This document shows positions 16,148 to 25,740 of a stretch of DNA of 64,000 nucleotides, one piece after another; within the stretch, counting starts at the first letter, position 1, and each line of letters starts with the position of its first letter. Origin of the DNA: Gemmatimonadota bacterium (lineage in GTDB: Bacteria > Gemmatimonadota > Gemmatimonadetes > Longimicrobiales > Gaopeijiaceae); assembly GCA_022822445.1 (NCBI GenBank), contig JAJEBR010000079.1, forward strand, positions 1 to 64,000, read 5' to 3'. A program made the position numbers and the translations under genes. The notes under the pieces are model-generated. The model worked only from the letters and a program-made list of their open reading frames with translations, had not been told where the DNA came from and ran no database searches.

Positions 16148-17893
16148 ATGACAGCTCAGCCCGCCAAACAGGGCAGCAAGCTCCGCTACGCGGCCGACGA
16201 GGTGCCGCCGCTTCCGTTCTCCATCATCGTCGGTGTGCAGACCGCCATCCTCATCATCGTGCCGGTGGTCATCGTCACGACGATCGTCACGCGCGTGGCG
16301 GATCAGAGCGACGAATACCTGTCGTGGGCGATCTTCTCCAGCATGGTGATCGGCGGCCTGATCACCATCGTGCAGGCGCGCAGGATCGGCGGAATCGGCG
16401 GCGGGAACCTGACTGTCATGGGCGCTTCCGGCGCCTCCATCGGGGTCGCGGTCCTGGCCCTGGTTGCGGGCGGCCCTCCCCTTCTCGGGGCGCTGGTCGT
16501 CGCGTCGGCGCTCTGCCAGTTCGCCTTTGCGGCTCGTCTGGCGCTGCTGCGCCGCATCATTACGCCGGTCGTTTCGGGCACCCTGACCGCGCTCGTGGCC
16601 GTGACGGTCATGCCGCTCGGTTTCGCCATGCTGACGCTGGTCCCCGAGGGCGCTTCGGCCGCTGCCGCCCCGACGATCGCGGGCGTCACGATCCTGTTCG
16701 TCGTGTGTCTCTTGCTGCGCGGCCCTCGGAGGCTCCGTGCCTGGACCCCGGTGCTGGGGATGGTCGTGGGATGCGTAACCGCCGCCTTCTTCGGCGTCCT
16801 CGATTTCGGGCGCGTGGCCGACGCTTCCTGGATCGGCGTCCCGGCGGTCGCCACCTCCGGACTGGACCTGAATCTCGGGCCCACCTTCTGGATCCTTCTC
16901 CCCGGATTCCTCTTCGTCACCTTCGTGATCACCGTCCGCCAGGTGGGCGAAGCCGTCCACATGCAGCGTCTGGGGGAACGCGAGGAGAAAGCCATCGACT
17001 TCCGCCGGGTGCAGGGGTCCGTCGCCGCCTGCGGGACCGGCACGCTTCTGTCGGGTTTCGCAGGCGTTCTGCCGCCCTGGCCCTACCTGGCGGGAATCTC
17101 GCTGGCAACCGGCGTGGGCGTCGCCGCCAGGAAGGTCGGGGTCTACATCGGCGCGTTCTTCATGCTGCTCGCCTTCATTCCGAAGATCACGGCGGGCATC
17201 CTTTCGATACCCGCTCCGGTGCTGGGTGCCTACATCGTCGTCATCTTCGGGATGATGTTCGTGCAGGGAATGCGGGTCATCGTCCAGGAGGCCCGTGGGC
17301 GCCAGGACTCCCTCATCGTGGGTCTCGCGTTCTGGATCGGCGCGGGCATCCAGTTCCAGGCGATCTTCCCCGCCCACCTGGCCACGCCCACCGGCCGCAT
17401 GCTCGCGAACGGCCTCACGGTCGGGGGGCTCACCATCCTCTTCCTCAACCTGTTCATGGAGCTGACCGGACCCCGGCGGCACAGGACCGAGATGGCGCTG
17501 CACCCGGCCCGACTTCCCGAACTCGACCGCTTCCTGGTGGCCTTCGCGGCCAGGTACAAGTGGAACGAGAAGGCGACGCACCGGCTGCGCGCGGCCTCCG
17601 AAGAGGCGCTCCTGAGTCTCCTGCGCCAGGACGAGGACGAGCAAGCGCCCGCCTCCGAGAAGCGCCGCCTGCGCGTCGTGGCCCGGAACGCCCGCGATGG
17701 CGCGCTGCTGGAGTTCACCGCCGGCACCCAGGCCGGCAACCTGGAGAACGAGATGGTGCACCTCGGCGACCGGCCCGACCCGACGAGCGAACGCGACCTG
17801 TCGCTGTCGCTGCTGCGACACCACGCTTCGTCGGTCAAGCACAACCAGTACCACAACGTCGACATCCTGACGGTGCGGGTGGACCGGGCCTGA
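16148..17893 (+). CDS. NCS2-type (xanthine/uracil permease) transporter with C-terminal regulatory-like domain
   Basis: A 581-residue protein. Residues about 25-440 form the NCS2/nucleobase-cation symporter membrane domain, with about 12-14 hydrophobic segments and the TVMGASGASIGVAV loop. Residues about 455-581 form an extra soluble domain (LRAASEEALLSLL, then SLSLLRHHASSVKHNQYHNV) resembling a degenerate RsbW-like HATPase fold without the ATP-binding Asn box. The start at 16148 has GGGAGG upstream. The substrate is probably a purine, pyrimidine or related anion. The C-terminal domain could regulate transport. Confidence 0.82.
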   Translation: MTAQPAKQGSKLRYAADEVPPLPFSIIVGVQTAILIIVPVVIVTTIVTRVADQSDEYLSWAIFSSMVIGGLITIVQARRIGGIGGGNLTVMGASGASIGVAVLALVAGGPPLLGALVVASALCQFAFAARLALLRRIITPVVSGTLTALVAVTVMPLGFAMLTLVPEGASAAAAPTIAGVTILFVVCLLLRGPRRLRAWTPVLGMVVGCVTAAFFGVLDFGRVADASWIGVPAVATSGLDLNLGPTFWILLPGFLFVTFVITVRQVGEAVHMQRLGEREEKAIDFRRVQGSVAACGTGTLLSGFAGVLPPWPYLAGISLATGVGVAARKVGVYIGAFFMLLAFIPKITAGILSIPAPVLGAYIVVIFGMMFVQGMRVIVQEARGRQDSLIVGLAFWIGAGIQFQAIFPAHLATPTGRMLANGLTVGGLTILFLNLFMELTGPRRHRTEMALHPARLPELDRFLVAFAARYKWNEKATHRLRAASEEALLSLLRQDEDEQAPASEKRRLRVVARNARDGALLEFTAGTQAGNLENEMVHLGDRPDPTSERDLSLSLLRHHASSVKHNQYHNVDILTVRVDRA

Positions 17894-17895
17894 CC

Positions 17896-17940
17896 GTTTG
17901 ACAGATTCCGTGACAGATTATGGGTAGAATCTGTCAAAAC
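17896..17940. terminator. inverted repeat between convergent genes
   Basis: A 12-bp perfect inverted repeat, TTTGACAGATTC (17897-17908) and GAATCTGTCAAA (17927-17938), closes an 18-nt loop that carries another TGACAGATT copy. It starts 3 bp after the transporter stop and covers the stop codon of the convergent TonB receptor. Its position fits a bidirectional terminator. The same GAATCTGTC word forms the inverted repeat at 54166. Confidence 0.6.
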
Positions 17941-20900
17941 CTGACCCGCACCCCCAGCTGCGCCCGCCGCGTGTCCCCCAGTCCGCTGCGGATCGTGCCG
18001 TCGAAGTTGAAGAGGAGCGAGCCGCTGGCGGTGTCCAGGGAGTTGTCCGCGTTGGTGAGGTTGAAGACCTCGAAGACGGGTTCGACCGTGCGGCCGCCCG
18101 CGATTTCCACCGGCCGCGACAGCTTGATGTCCCAGGTAAAGAACTCGTTGTCGCGCCTGAGCGTGTTGCGCTCGAGGATCGTGCCATCGGCGCAGAGCCG
18201 GTCCGATGGCTGGCTGGCCCGCGAGCCCCGCTCCGCACAGCTCTCCGAGACGGGCGACGCCGAGAGGTACCGCACGATGTTGCTGAAAGCGATGCGGCCG
18301 GGCAGCGAGAACGCCAGGTAGCCGGTGGCCTTGTGGCGGCGGTCCCGGTCGGACCAGCCGTACTCGGGCGTCAGGTTCGACGCGTCGGCGTAGCGGAAGG
18401 TGAAGGGGTCGCGCTCGTTGTCGTCGTCGGACCTGTCGAAGGAGAGGGTGTAGCTGACGTCGAAGGTGAGGCGGCCACCGAAGGCGCCCTGGCCGCGCAG
18501 CCCGGCGGTGATCGCGTGATAGCGGGAGCGCGCGGTGCTCTCGGCAACGGTGAGCGAGCCGATCCCGCCTCCGCCCGGGTGGGTGCCGATCCCGAAGGGC
18601 GACCCGAAGACGGCGTCGTTGCGGTTGACGAAGCGGAACAGCGCGTCGGTGCGCGCGTGCTGGTACGAGAGGCTCCCGGCCACACCCTCCACCAGCTCCC
18701 GGTCGAGCGCGGCCGCAAACGACCAGGTGCGCGGGAGCTCCAGGTCCTTCGCGGTGACGTGGATGTCGGGGAGGAAGGGTGGGGTGGCACTGCCATCGAT
18801 GAGTTCCCCGATCGCCGGCGGCCCCTGTCCCGGCAGGCCGAAGCTGCTGCGGAAGAAGATCTGCTGGAAGGCGCCGTTGGTGGTCACGCTCTGGGCGAAG
18901 ACCAGGATGGGGATGCGCGAGTGGTAGGCGCCGGCGTTCAGCCGCAGGACCGTCTCGGCGTCGCCGGTGATGTCCCAGGCCAGGCCGAAGCGGGGCTGGA
19001 AGTTGTCCAGGTCGTCGGGGATCGTCCCGTCCGACGGGAAGCGCGGGTCCGACAGGTAGGGGGCGTAGAAGGTGTCGTCCGGCCTGACCTTCACCGACGG
19101 GTGCCAGGTCCCCTCCCAGCGCAGGCCCAGGTTCAGCGTCAACCGGTCGTTCGGTTTCCAGGTGTCCTGCAGGAAGAAGGCCAGCTCGTCGACGCCGAAG
19201 TCGCCCCGGCCCAGCTGGTCCGGCGCCACGCCCGGCACCGTCCCGGACTGCAGGTAGGTGAGCACGGGCCCGGTGATGCTCGTCCCATCGGGACATGTTC
19301 CCGCCCGGCTGTCCGACCCATCCGAACATGTCACGTACCCGCTGCCGTGCGTCACGAAGTTGATGAAGCCGTCGACCGAATCGAAGATGTAGCGCCCGTT
19401 CGCAAATCCGATGAACTGCTGCGTGATCCCGGTCCGGTTGTACTCGGCGCCCGCCTTGAAGAGGTGATTGCCCGTCAGCCACGACCAGTTGTCGACGATC
19501 TGCAGGCGCTTGTCGTACGCCGGATCGATGGGGAGGAAGAAGGGGAGCCCGATGCGGAAGCCGTCGGCGAAGTCCATCCCGATATCCGGGAACGGCCGGC
19601 CGCCGAGGGTCCTGAACTGGGGCGGGGCGGGCACGGTTGCCTGGGGCATCAGCGGACCGTCGTACCAGCGCACACGGTCCTCCCTGGCCCACTGCAGGCG
19701 CAATTCGTGCGAGAGCGTGCTGCTGATCAGCGACCGCCAGCTCGCGTTGAAGGCGTGCGCGTCGTCGGTCTCGACGCCGTTGGCGGACAGTCCCCACGAG
19801 TCCACGTCGAAGGTCCCGTTGAGCTGCTCGGACCAGCTGTAGTTGTACTTGAAGGAGAGCTGGTTGCTTCCGTCGACGTGCAGGTCGGCCTTGGCCAGGA
19901 GGGCGCGCGCGTCGTTCGTGCGGGTGATCGGGCCGAACTCGTCCTCGAAGAGCCCGGGCCACTGCGTGTTGAGGAAGTCGCGGAGCCTGGCCAGGTTCGC
20001 CGGGTCGTTGACCACGCGGTGGGCCTGCTTCGTCTCGGTCGCCTCCTGCTGGTCGTAGGCGACGAAGAAGAAGGCGCGGTTGCGCATGATCGGTCCGCCC
20101 AGGGTGAAGCCGAACTGGTTGCGCAGGAAGTCCGGCTTGCCCGCCTGCACGTCCGCGGCGTGAGCGGCCGACACACCGTCCCACTGCCCGTAGTAGTGGG
20201 CCGATCCCGTCAGCTCATTGGTGCCGGACTTTGTGATTACGTTCACAAACCCGCCCGCGGAGCGCCCGAACTCGGCGGCGGCCCCCTGGTTCACCACCAC
20301 CATCTCCTCGATGGCGTCCTGGCTGAAGGTGAAGGCCGGCCGCTGGCCCCCGCGCTGTTCGCCGAAGAAGGGATTGTTGAAGTCGGCGCCGTCCACGATG
20401 AAGTTGTTGAAGATCCCGCGCTGGCCGCTGATGTTGAGTTCGTCCCCGTCGGGACCCTGGGAGATCGCGACGCCGGGCGTGAGGAGGGCGAAGTCGAGGT
20501 AGTTGCGGCCGTTGTTGGGGAGCCCGTCCACGACTTCTTCCGAGAGGCGGGTGGAGCTGGTGACGTCCTCCGGGTGCACGAGGTGGGCGCGCTCGGCCTC
20601 GATGGTGATGCCCTCGAGCTCGATGGCTTCGAAGCGGAGGGTGAGCGTCAGGGCCTCGCCGACGCGGAGGACCAGGCCGGTGGCGGTGGCCGCGGCGAGC
20701 TGGCCTTCCGACCGCGCGAGGACATCGTAGGTGCCGAGCGGGAGGAGGGGGCGCACGAAGGTGCCGGATGGGGTGGTGCGCACGGTGGTGACGAGGCCGG
20801 TCTCGCGGTGCGTGAGCTGGACGGTGGCGCCGGCGACGGTGGCGTTCGCGGGGTCCAGGACCACGCCCCGGATGACGCCGGTGGTCGCCTGTGACTGGGC

Positions 20901-21092
20901 GGCAGCCGTGTGGGGGGTGGCCGCGAGGGCGGGGAGCAGGGCGAGCAGGAGGGTCGGCAGCAGTGCGGTCGCGGCGGTCCCACGGCGGGGGTGGGCGGGG
21001 ATGGGGCGGGCCGGTCGGGGGCCGCAGGCCGGTCGGGGGCCGCGGTTGGCGGGCGCAAGGCGGTTGCGAAAGGATCTGGGCGTGAAGTTCAT
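17934..21092 (-). CDS. TonB-dependent outer-membrane receptor with Cna-type N-terminal domain
   Basis: A 1052-residue outer-membrane protein. After a long basic N-terminus and signal peptide (cleavage near AAAQS), residues about 70-150 form a carboxypeptidase-regulatory-like (CarboxypepD_reg) domain. A plug domain follows with LPNNGRNYLDFALLTPGV and a VDGADFNNPFFG segment. The rest is a beta-barrel ending in aromatic VRVRF, as expected for outer-membrane assembly. This is the OmpA/Cna-plug class common in Acidobacteriota and Gemmatimonadota. No TonB box or SusD partner is visible. It is divergent from the amidohydrolase-peptidase operon, suggesting uptake of peptide or glycoconjugate material. 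Confidence 0.92.
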   Translation of the reverse strand: MNFTPRSFRNRLAPANRGPRPACGPRPARPIPAHPRRGTAATALLPTLLLALLPALAATPHTAAAQSQATTGVIRGVVLDPANATVAGATVQLTHRETGLVTTVRTTPSGTFVRPLLPLGTYDVLARSEGQLAAATATGLVLRVGEALTLTLRFEAIELEGITIEAERAHLVHPEDVTSSTRLSEEVVDGLPNNGRNYLDFALLTPGVAISQGPDGDELNISGQRGIFNNFIVDGADFNNPFFGEQRGGQRPAFTFSQDAIEEMVVVNQGAAAEFGRSAGGFVNVITKSGTNELTGSAHYYGQWDGVSAAHAADVQAGKPDFLRNQFGFTLGGPIMRNRAFFFVAYDQQEATETKQAHRVVNDPANLARLRDFLNTQWPGLFEDEFGPITRTNDARALLAKADLHVDGSNQLSFKYNYSWSEQLNGTFDVDSWGLSANGVETDDAHAFNASWRSLISSTLSHELRLQWAREDRVRWYDGPLMPQATVPAPPQFRTLGGRPFPDIGMDFADGFRIGLPFFLPIDPAYDKRLQIVDNWSWLTGNHLFKAGAEYNRTGITQQFIGFANGRYIFDSVDGFINFVTHGSGYVTCSDGSDSRAGTCPDGTSITGPVLTYLQSGTVPGVAPDQLGRGDFGVDELAFFLQDTWKPNDRLTLNLGLRWEGTWHPSVKVRPDDTFYAPYLSDPRFPSDGTIPDDLDNFQPRFGLAWDITGDAETVLRLNAGAYHSRIPILVFAQSVTTNGAFQQIFFRSSFGLPGQGPPAIGELIDGSATPPFLPDIHVTAKDLELPRTWSFAAALDRELVEGVAGSLSYQHARTDALFRFVNRNDAVFGSPFGIGTHPGGGGIGSLTVAESTARSRYHAITAGLRGQGAFGGRLTFDVSYTLSFDRSDDDNERDPFTFRYADASNLTPEYGWSDRDRRHKATGYLAFSLPGRIAFSNIVRYLSASPVSESCAERGSRASQPSDRLCADGTILERNTLRRDNEFFTWDIKLSRPVEIAGGRTVEPVFEVFNLTNADNSLDTASGSLLFNFDGTIRSGLGDTRRAQLGVRVRF

Positions 21093-21224
21093 CTCGGTGC
21101 TCTGTTCCTGTCGGCGGGCGGGAATCTCTGCCTTGCTCGGCTTGCGGTCCACGGTCAAGCTACGTCGATTGCACGTTCGTTGGAACGGCAGCAGCCATCA
21201 GGAGCTCTCAGCACGGTCTCAGTC

Positions 21225-22733
21225 ATGTCCTCACGCCCGCCGCTTCGGAACCCACTCCTCCGCCTGTTTGTTTTATTCGTCATCGGCCCCCTCCTGTTCG
21301 CGGCTTGCGGGCCCGCGCCCCACGACCTCGTCATCCTGAACGGGCGCGTCATGGATCCCGACACCGGACTGGACGCGCTCCGTCACGTCGGGATCACCGA
21401 CGGCACGATCGCCGCCATCAGCGGGGAGCCCCTGCGCGGACGGGACACCCTCGACGCGGCCGGCCTGATCGTCGCGCCCGGCTTCATCGACCTGCACGCC
21501 CACGGCCAGGACCCGGTCAGCGCGGCGCTGCAGGCGCTCGACGGGGTGACCACCGCGCTCGAGATGGAGGTCGGCGTCTACCCGGTGGCGCCCTGGTACG
21601 CATCCCGGGAGGGCCGCGCGCTGATCCATTTCGGCGCCACGGTCAGCCATCCGAACGCGCGCGCCAAGCTCCTGACCGGGGCCGACATCGGCCACCAGCC
21701 CACGCTGCCGCCCGGGCAGAACGAGTCGATGGGCTCGGAGATCATCTACGAGGAGCTCGATGACGGCCGGATCGCCGAGCTGGCCGCGCTCATGGAGGCC
21801 GGGCTGGCCGAGGGCGCACTCGGGTACGGCTTCGGCATCACCTACACGCCTGGGGCGTCGCGCATCGAGATCCTGCGGCTCTTCGAGTCGGCGGCGGCCC
21901 AGGATGTGCCCGCCTACGTGCACCTGCGCTCGGCCGGTTCGGGCGGCACCCTCGGTCCCTTCCAGGAGGTCATCGCCAACGCCGCGGCCACCGGTGCGGC
22001 GCTGCACATCGTCCACCTCAACTCCACTGCCGGGGAGATGGCTGAACAGGCCCTCGGCATGGTCCGCGGGGCGCGCGAGTGGGGCGTCGACGTCACCACC
22101 GAGGCGTATCCGTACACGGCGTCGTCCACCTTCATCGAATCCGCGCTCTTCGATTCCTGGGTGGGGCTGGACGACGACGAGTACCGGCGGCTGCAGTGGC
22201 CGGGACAGGCCGAGCGGCTCAGCGCGCGCACCTTCGCCGAGTACCGGGAGCAGGGGGGATGGGTGGTCATCCACGGGCGCCGGGAGGAGACCAACGAGTG
22301 GATCGTGGCGCAGCCGGACGTGATCGCCGCCAGCGACGGCATCCCGTTCCTCCATGTCGCCGTCCACCCGCGCGGCGCGGGAACCTTCGCCCGTATTCTG
22401 GGACACTATTCGCGCGACCGGGGCGTGATCGGCCTCATGGACGCGCTCGCCAAGATGACGATCCTGCCGGCCCGGCGGCTCGAAGGCGCGGCTCCCGGGA
22501 TGGCGCGCAAGGGCCGCGTGCGGGAGGGCGCCGACGCCGACCTCGCCGTCTTCGACCCCGAGACCGTCCTCGACATGGCGGACTACGACGCGCCCGCCAC
22601 CCCGTCGCGCGGCTTTGCCTTCGTGCTCGTGGGCGGGACACCGGTGGTGCGGGACGGCGCGCTCGTCGAAGGCGTCTTCCCGGGCCAGGCGATCAAGTCA
22701 CTTCATGCACAAACTGCTGCAACCGGAGAATAG
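21225..22733 (+). CDS. amidohydrolase, N-acyl-D-amino-acid deacylase-like lipoprotein
   Basis: A 502-residue metal-dependent amidohydrolase. The start at 21225 gives a lipoprotein signal ending in LLFAAC. The urease-type fold follows: GRVMDPDTGLDALRHVGI, then the metal-binding DLHAHG pair, HIVHLNS, VVIHGRREE and a C-terminal GADADLAVFDPET beta-sandwich return. This is the D-aminoacylase/dihydroorotase-like branch; the Cys of classical D-aminoacylases is replaced around LEMEVG. It probably hydrolyses acylated amino acids outside the cytoplasm. It starts a three-gene run with the S9 peptidase and the metallo-beta-lactamase-fold gene. Confidence 0.87.
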   Translation: MSSRPPLRNPLLRLFVLFVIGPLLFAACGPAPHDLVILNGRVMDPDTGLDALRHVGITDGTIAAISGEPLRGRDTLDAAGLIVAPGFIDLHAHGQDPVSAALQALDGVTTALEMEVGVYPVAPWYASREGRALIHFGATVSHPNARAKLLTGADIGHQPTLPPGQNESMGSEIIYEELDDGRIAELAALMEAGLAEGALGYGFGITYTPGASRIEILRLFESAAAQDVPAYVHLRSAGSGGTLGPFQEVIANAAATGAALHIVHLNSTAGEMAEQALGMVRGAREWGVDVTTEAYPYTASSTFIESALFDSWVGLDDDEYRRLQWPGQAERLSARTFAEYREQGGWVVIHGRREETNEWIVAQPDVIAASDGIPFLHVAVHPRGAGTFARILGHYSRDRGVIGLMDALAKMTILPARRLEGAAPGMARKGRVREGADADLAVFDPETVLDMADYDAPATPSRGFAFVLVGGTPVVRDGALVEGVFPGQAIKSLHAQTAATGE

Positions 22734-22772
22734 TATGGTAAACATGACATTTCGTAAAGCAAACCTTACAAT
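22730..22772 (+). promoter_or_regulatory. 43-bp symmetric promoter/operator element, site C (overlaps gene start)
   Basis: Follows the same pattern with one change in the inner dyad: GTA at 22733, TGACA at 22745, CGTAA at 22753 and TAC at 22767. The promoter boxes are ATGACA and TACAAT, 17 bp apart; TACAAT is the best -10 of the six. Unlike sites A and E it covers the upstream stop codon and the first 13 codons of the peptidase gene, so a regulator bound here would block an internal promoter or elongation. Confidence 0.65.
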
Positions 22773-24795
22773 CGCCCCGGCGATCCTCGGGCCCCTGGCC
22801 TTCGCGATCGCCTCGCTCGCCCCGACCGCCGCCGCCCAGCAACCCCTCTCCCTCGCGACCTACCTGGACATGGAGACGGTGTCGAACCCGCAGATCTCGC
22901 CGGACGGCTCGCGGATCGTCTACACGCGCGGGTGGGTCGACAAGCTCAACGACCGCCGCCAGTCGTCGCTTCACATCATGAACGCCGACGGCTCGCGGCC
23001 GCGCCACCTGCTTGAAGGCAGCGGCGCGCAGTGGTCCCCGGACGGGACGCGCATCCTCTTCACCGCCCCCGGCGAACCGCAGGGCTCGCAGATCTTCGTG
23101 CGCTGGATGGACGCGGAGGGCGCGGTCACGCAGGTCACCCGGCTCGAGCGCGGTCCCTCCAGCCCGCTCTGGTCGCCGGACGGGGAGTGGATCGCGTTCA
23201 CCAGCAGGGTGCCGGACCGGGCGGACTTCGCCGGTGTGTCGCTGCCCGCCAGGCCCGAGGGCGCGAACTGGGTCGGCGAGCCGAAGGTGGTCGAGCGGGC
23301 GGCGTACAAGCGCGACCGGCAGGGGTACGTCGACACCGGGTGGACGCACGTCTTCGTGGTCCCCGCCCAGGGCGGCACCCCGCGGCAGCTGACCGACGGC
23401 GACTGGAACCATTCGTCGATCCAGTGGAGTCCCGACGGCACCGAGATCTACTTCACCTCCTTCCGCGACGAGGACGCCGACCGTCCCGAGCACTGGCAGG
23501 AGTCGGAGATCTACGCGGTGTCGGTGGCCACCGGCGACATCCGCCGGCTGACGAACCGCCGCGGCCCCGATGCCAGCCCCATGCCCTCCCCCGACGGCTC
23601 GCTGATCGCCTACACCGGGATCGACGCGCACGACGACACGTACCGGAACCAGATGATTCATCTGATGAACCGGGATGGGTCCGGCTCGCGGGTCATCTCC
23701 GGCGACTACGACCGGCAGTCGAGGGGGCTGATGTGGGCGAAGGACGGCAGCGGCCTCTACTTCAACGTCAACCGGGACGGGTACCGGCAGCTGCACTTCG
23801 TGTCGGTGGACGGCGGGGTCGAGGTCCTCACCTCGGGCGACCACCTCTTCGCGCTGTCGTCGTTCTCGGACGATGGCGTCGCCGCCGGGATCATCTCCAG
23901 CGCGCACGAGCCGGGTGACATCTACCGCTTCGACCTCTCCGACCCGGGGAGCCCGGTGCGCCTCACCGAGGTGAACGAGGACGTCCTGGGTCACGTCGGC
24001 CTCGGCGAGGTCGAGGAGATCTGGTACGAATCGACCGACGGGTTCCGCGTCCAGGGGTGGATCGTGAAGCCGCCCGACTTCGATCCCGCGCGCAGCTACC
24101 CGCTCATGCTCGCGATCCACGGCGGGCCCCACAGCATGTACAACGGGGGGTTCAACTTCGCCTTCCAGGAGCACGCCGCGAACGGCTACGTCGTCCTGTA
24201 TACGAATCCGCGAGGCTCAACCGGCTATGGCACCGAGTTCGCGAACGCGATCAATCACGACTACCCGGGCGCGGACTTCCCCGACCTCATGAAGGGCGTC
24301 GACGAGATGCTCGCGCGCGGCTACGTCGACGGGGAGAACCTCTTCGTCTACGGCTGCTCGGGCGGCGGGATCCTTACCAGCTACATCGTGGGCAACACCG
24401 ACCGCTTCCGGGCCGCGTCGGCCAACTGCCCCATCGTGAACTGGATGTCGGCGATGGGGACCTCCGACGCCATCACCTACCTGCGCACCTTCGAGAAGCC
24501 CTTCTGGGAGGATCCCACGGAGTGGATCGACCGGTCGTCGATCTTCTACGTCGGCAACGTGACCACGCCGACCATGTTCCTGACCGGCGAGCGGGACCTG
24601 CGCACCCCGATGGCGCAGACCGAGGAGTTCTACCAGGCGCTCCAGTACATCGGCGTGCCCACCGTGATGATCCGCTTCCCGGACGAGTGGCACGGCACCA
24701 GCTCGCGGCCGTCCAACTTCCTGCGCACCCAGCTGTACCTGCGCAAGTGGTTCGAGAAGTGGGGCACGCATGCGGGGCCGATGACGAGCCCGTGA
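22735..24795 (+). CDS. S9-family prolyl oligopeptidase-like peptidase, exported
   Basis: A 686-residue serine peptidase with a signal peptide (hydrophobic core AILGPLAFAIASLAP, cleavage near TAAAQ). Residues about 40-400 form a WD40-like propeller with repeated SPDG motifs. Residues about 420-686 are the alpha/beta-hydrolase domain with the nucleophile elbow YGCSGGG (Ser542), Asp in RDLRTP near 621 and His in DEWHGT near 653. ATG 22735 lies 1 bp after the upstream stop with GGAG 6 nt before it. If the internal promoter of site C is used, translation would need a later start, and none is obvious. Probably degrades oligopeptides in the periplasm. Confidence 0.9.
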   Translation: MVNMTFRKANLTIAPAILGPLAFAIASLAPTAAAQQPLSLATYLDMETVSNPQISPDGSRIVYTRGWVDKLNDRRQSSLHIMNADGSRPRHLLEGSGAQWSPDGTRILFTAPGEPQGSQIFVRWMDAEGAVTQVTRLERGPSSPLWSPDGEWIAFTSRVPDRADFAGVSLPARPEGANWVGEPKVVERAAYKRDRQGYVDTGWTHVFVVPAQGGTPRQLTDGDWNHSSIQWSPDGTEIYFTSFRDEDADRPEHWQESEIYAVSVATGDIRRLTNRRGPDASPMPSPDGSLIAYTGIDAHDDTYRNQMIHLMNRDGSGSRVISGDYDRQSRGLMWAKDGSGLYFNVNRDGYRQLHFVSVDGGVEVLTSGDHLFALSSFSDDGVAAGIISSAHEPGDIYRFDLSDPGSPVRLTEVNEDVLGHVGLGEVEEIWYESTDGFRVQGWIVKPPDFDPARSYPLMLAIHGGPHSMYNGGFNFAFQEHAANGYVVLYTNPRGSTGYGTEFANAINHDYPGADFPDLMKGVDEMLARGYVDGENLFVYGCSGGGILTSYIVGNTDRFRAASANCPIVNWMSAMGTSDAITYLRTFEKPFWEDPTEWIDRSSIFYVGNVTTPTMFLTGERDLRTPMAQTEEFYQALQYIGVPTVMIRFPDEWHGTSSRPSNFLRTQLYLRKWFEKWGTHAGPMTSP

Positions 24796-25712
24796 CCGTG
24801 ACCCGCATCGGGGGCGGGGCCAGCATGGTGGATTTGTACCACCTGGGGCTCCCCGGCATCATCGGCGTCGGGGCGCTGGAGCTGGACGACGGGGTGGCGT
24901 TGGTCGATCCCGGACCGGAGGCGCGGCTGGAGGCGCTGGGCGCTGGCCTGGCCGAAATGGGACACTCGCTGCAGAGCGTGCGCGCGGTCCTGCTCACGCA
25001 CATCCACCTCGATCATGCGACGGCGGCCGGCGCGATCGTGCGGGAGGTGCCGGGCGCACAGGTGCACGTGCACGCGGTGGGCGCGCCCCACATGGCCGAC
25101 CCGTCGCGCCTCCTCGCGTCGGCCGGGCGGATCTACGGCGAGAGGATGGAAGAGCTGTGGGGCGAGTTCCTGCCCGTGCCGCGCGGGTCGCTCCGCGTTG
25201 TCGACGAGGGGGACGCCGTCGCGCTGGGTGGCCGCCGCTTCGAGGTGGCGTACGTTCCCGGGCACGCCAGGCACCATGTGGCGTACTACGAGGCCGCGAC
25301 GGGGACCGCGTGGGTGGGCGACGTGGGCGGGATCCGCATCGAAGGGGGTCCCGCGCTGCCGGTGACGCCGCCACCGGATATCGACGTGGAGGGGTGGAAG
25401 TCGAGCATGGAGAGGGTGATGGCGTGGGGTCCCGAGCGGATCGTGGCGACGCACTTCGGGGCGTATGAGGACGTGGCCGCGCACTTTGCCGAGCTGAGGG
25501 CGGGGCTGGATGCGTGGGCAGGGTGGGTGCGGGACTCGGTGGCCCTCGCCCTCGCCGACGACGGGGAGCACGCCCGGATCTTCGCCGACTGGATTACCGC
25601 CGGGCTGCGGCACCGCATCCCCGAAGAACACGTCCGCCTGTACGAAACGGCGTCCGGTTTCAGGGATTCGTGGTGGGGGCTGGCCAGGTATTGGAGGAAG
25701 CGGGCGCAGTAG
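24792..25712 (+). CDS. metallo-beta-lactamase-fold hydrolase
   Basis: A 306-residue MBL-fold protein with the zinc motif THIHLDHA near residues 68-75 and further ligands in PGHARHHV and the WVGDVGG segment. The C-terminal ATHFGAYEDV motif gives the last His. The GTG at 24792 overlaps the peptidase stop (GTGA); ATG 24825 is an alternative. It has no signal peptide, so unlike its two operon partners it is probably cytoplasmic. This subfamily contains hydrolases with unknown substrates. Confidence 0.88.
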   Translation: MTVTRIGGGASMVDLYHLGLPGIIGVGALELDDGVALVDPGPEARLEALGAGLAEMGHSLQSVRAVLLTHIHLDHATAAGAIVREVPGAQVHVHAVGAPHMADPSRLLASAGRIYGERMEELWGEFLPVPRGSLRVVDEGDAVALGGRRFEVAYVPGHARHHVAYYEAATGTAWVGDVGGIRIEGGPALPVTPPPDIDVEGWKSSMERVMAWGPERIVATHFGAYEDVAAHFAELRAGLDAWAGWVRDSVALALADDGEHARIFADWITAGLRHRIPEEHVRLYETASGFRDSWWGLARYWRKRAQ

Positions 25713-25740
25713 GACGCAGGCGGCGGCGCGGCAAGATACG

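Noticed and set aside
18333-20894. 853-residue plus-strand open frame
   Set aside because: It lies opposite the TonB receptor gene, which has clear domains; the plus-strand frame is low-complexity Val/Glu/Gly-rich and is a product of high G+C.
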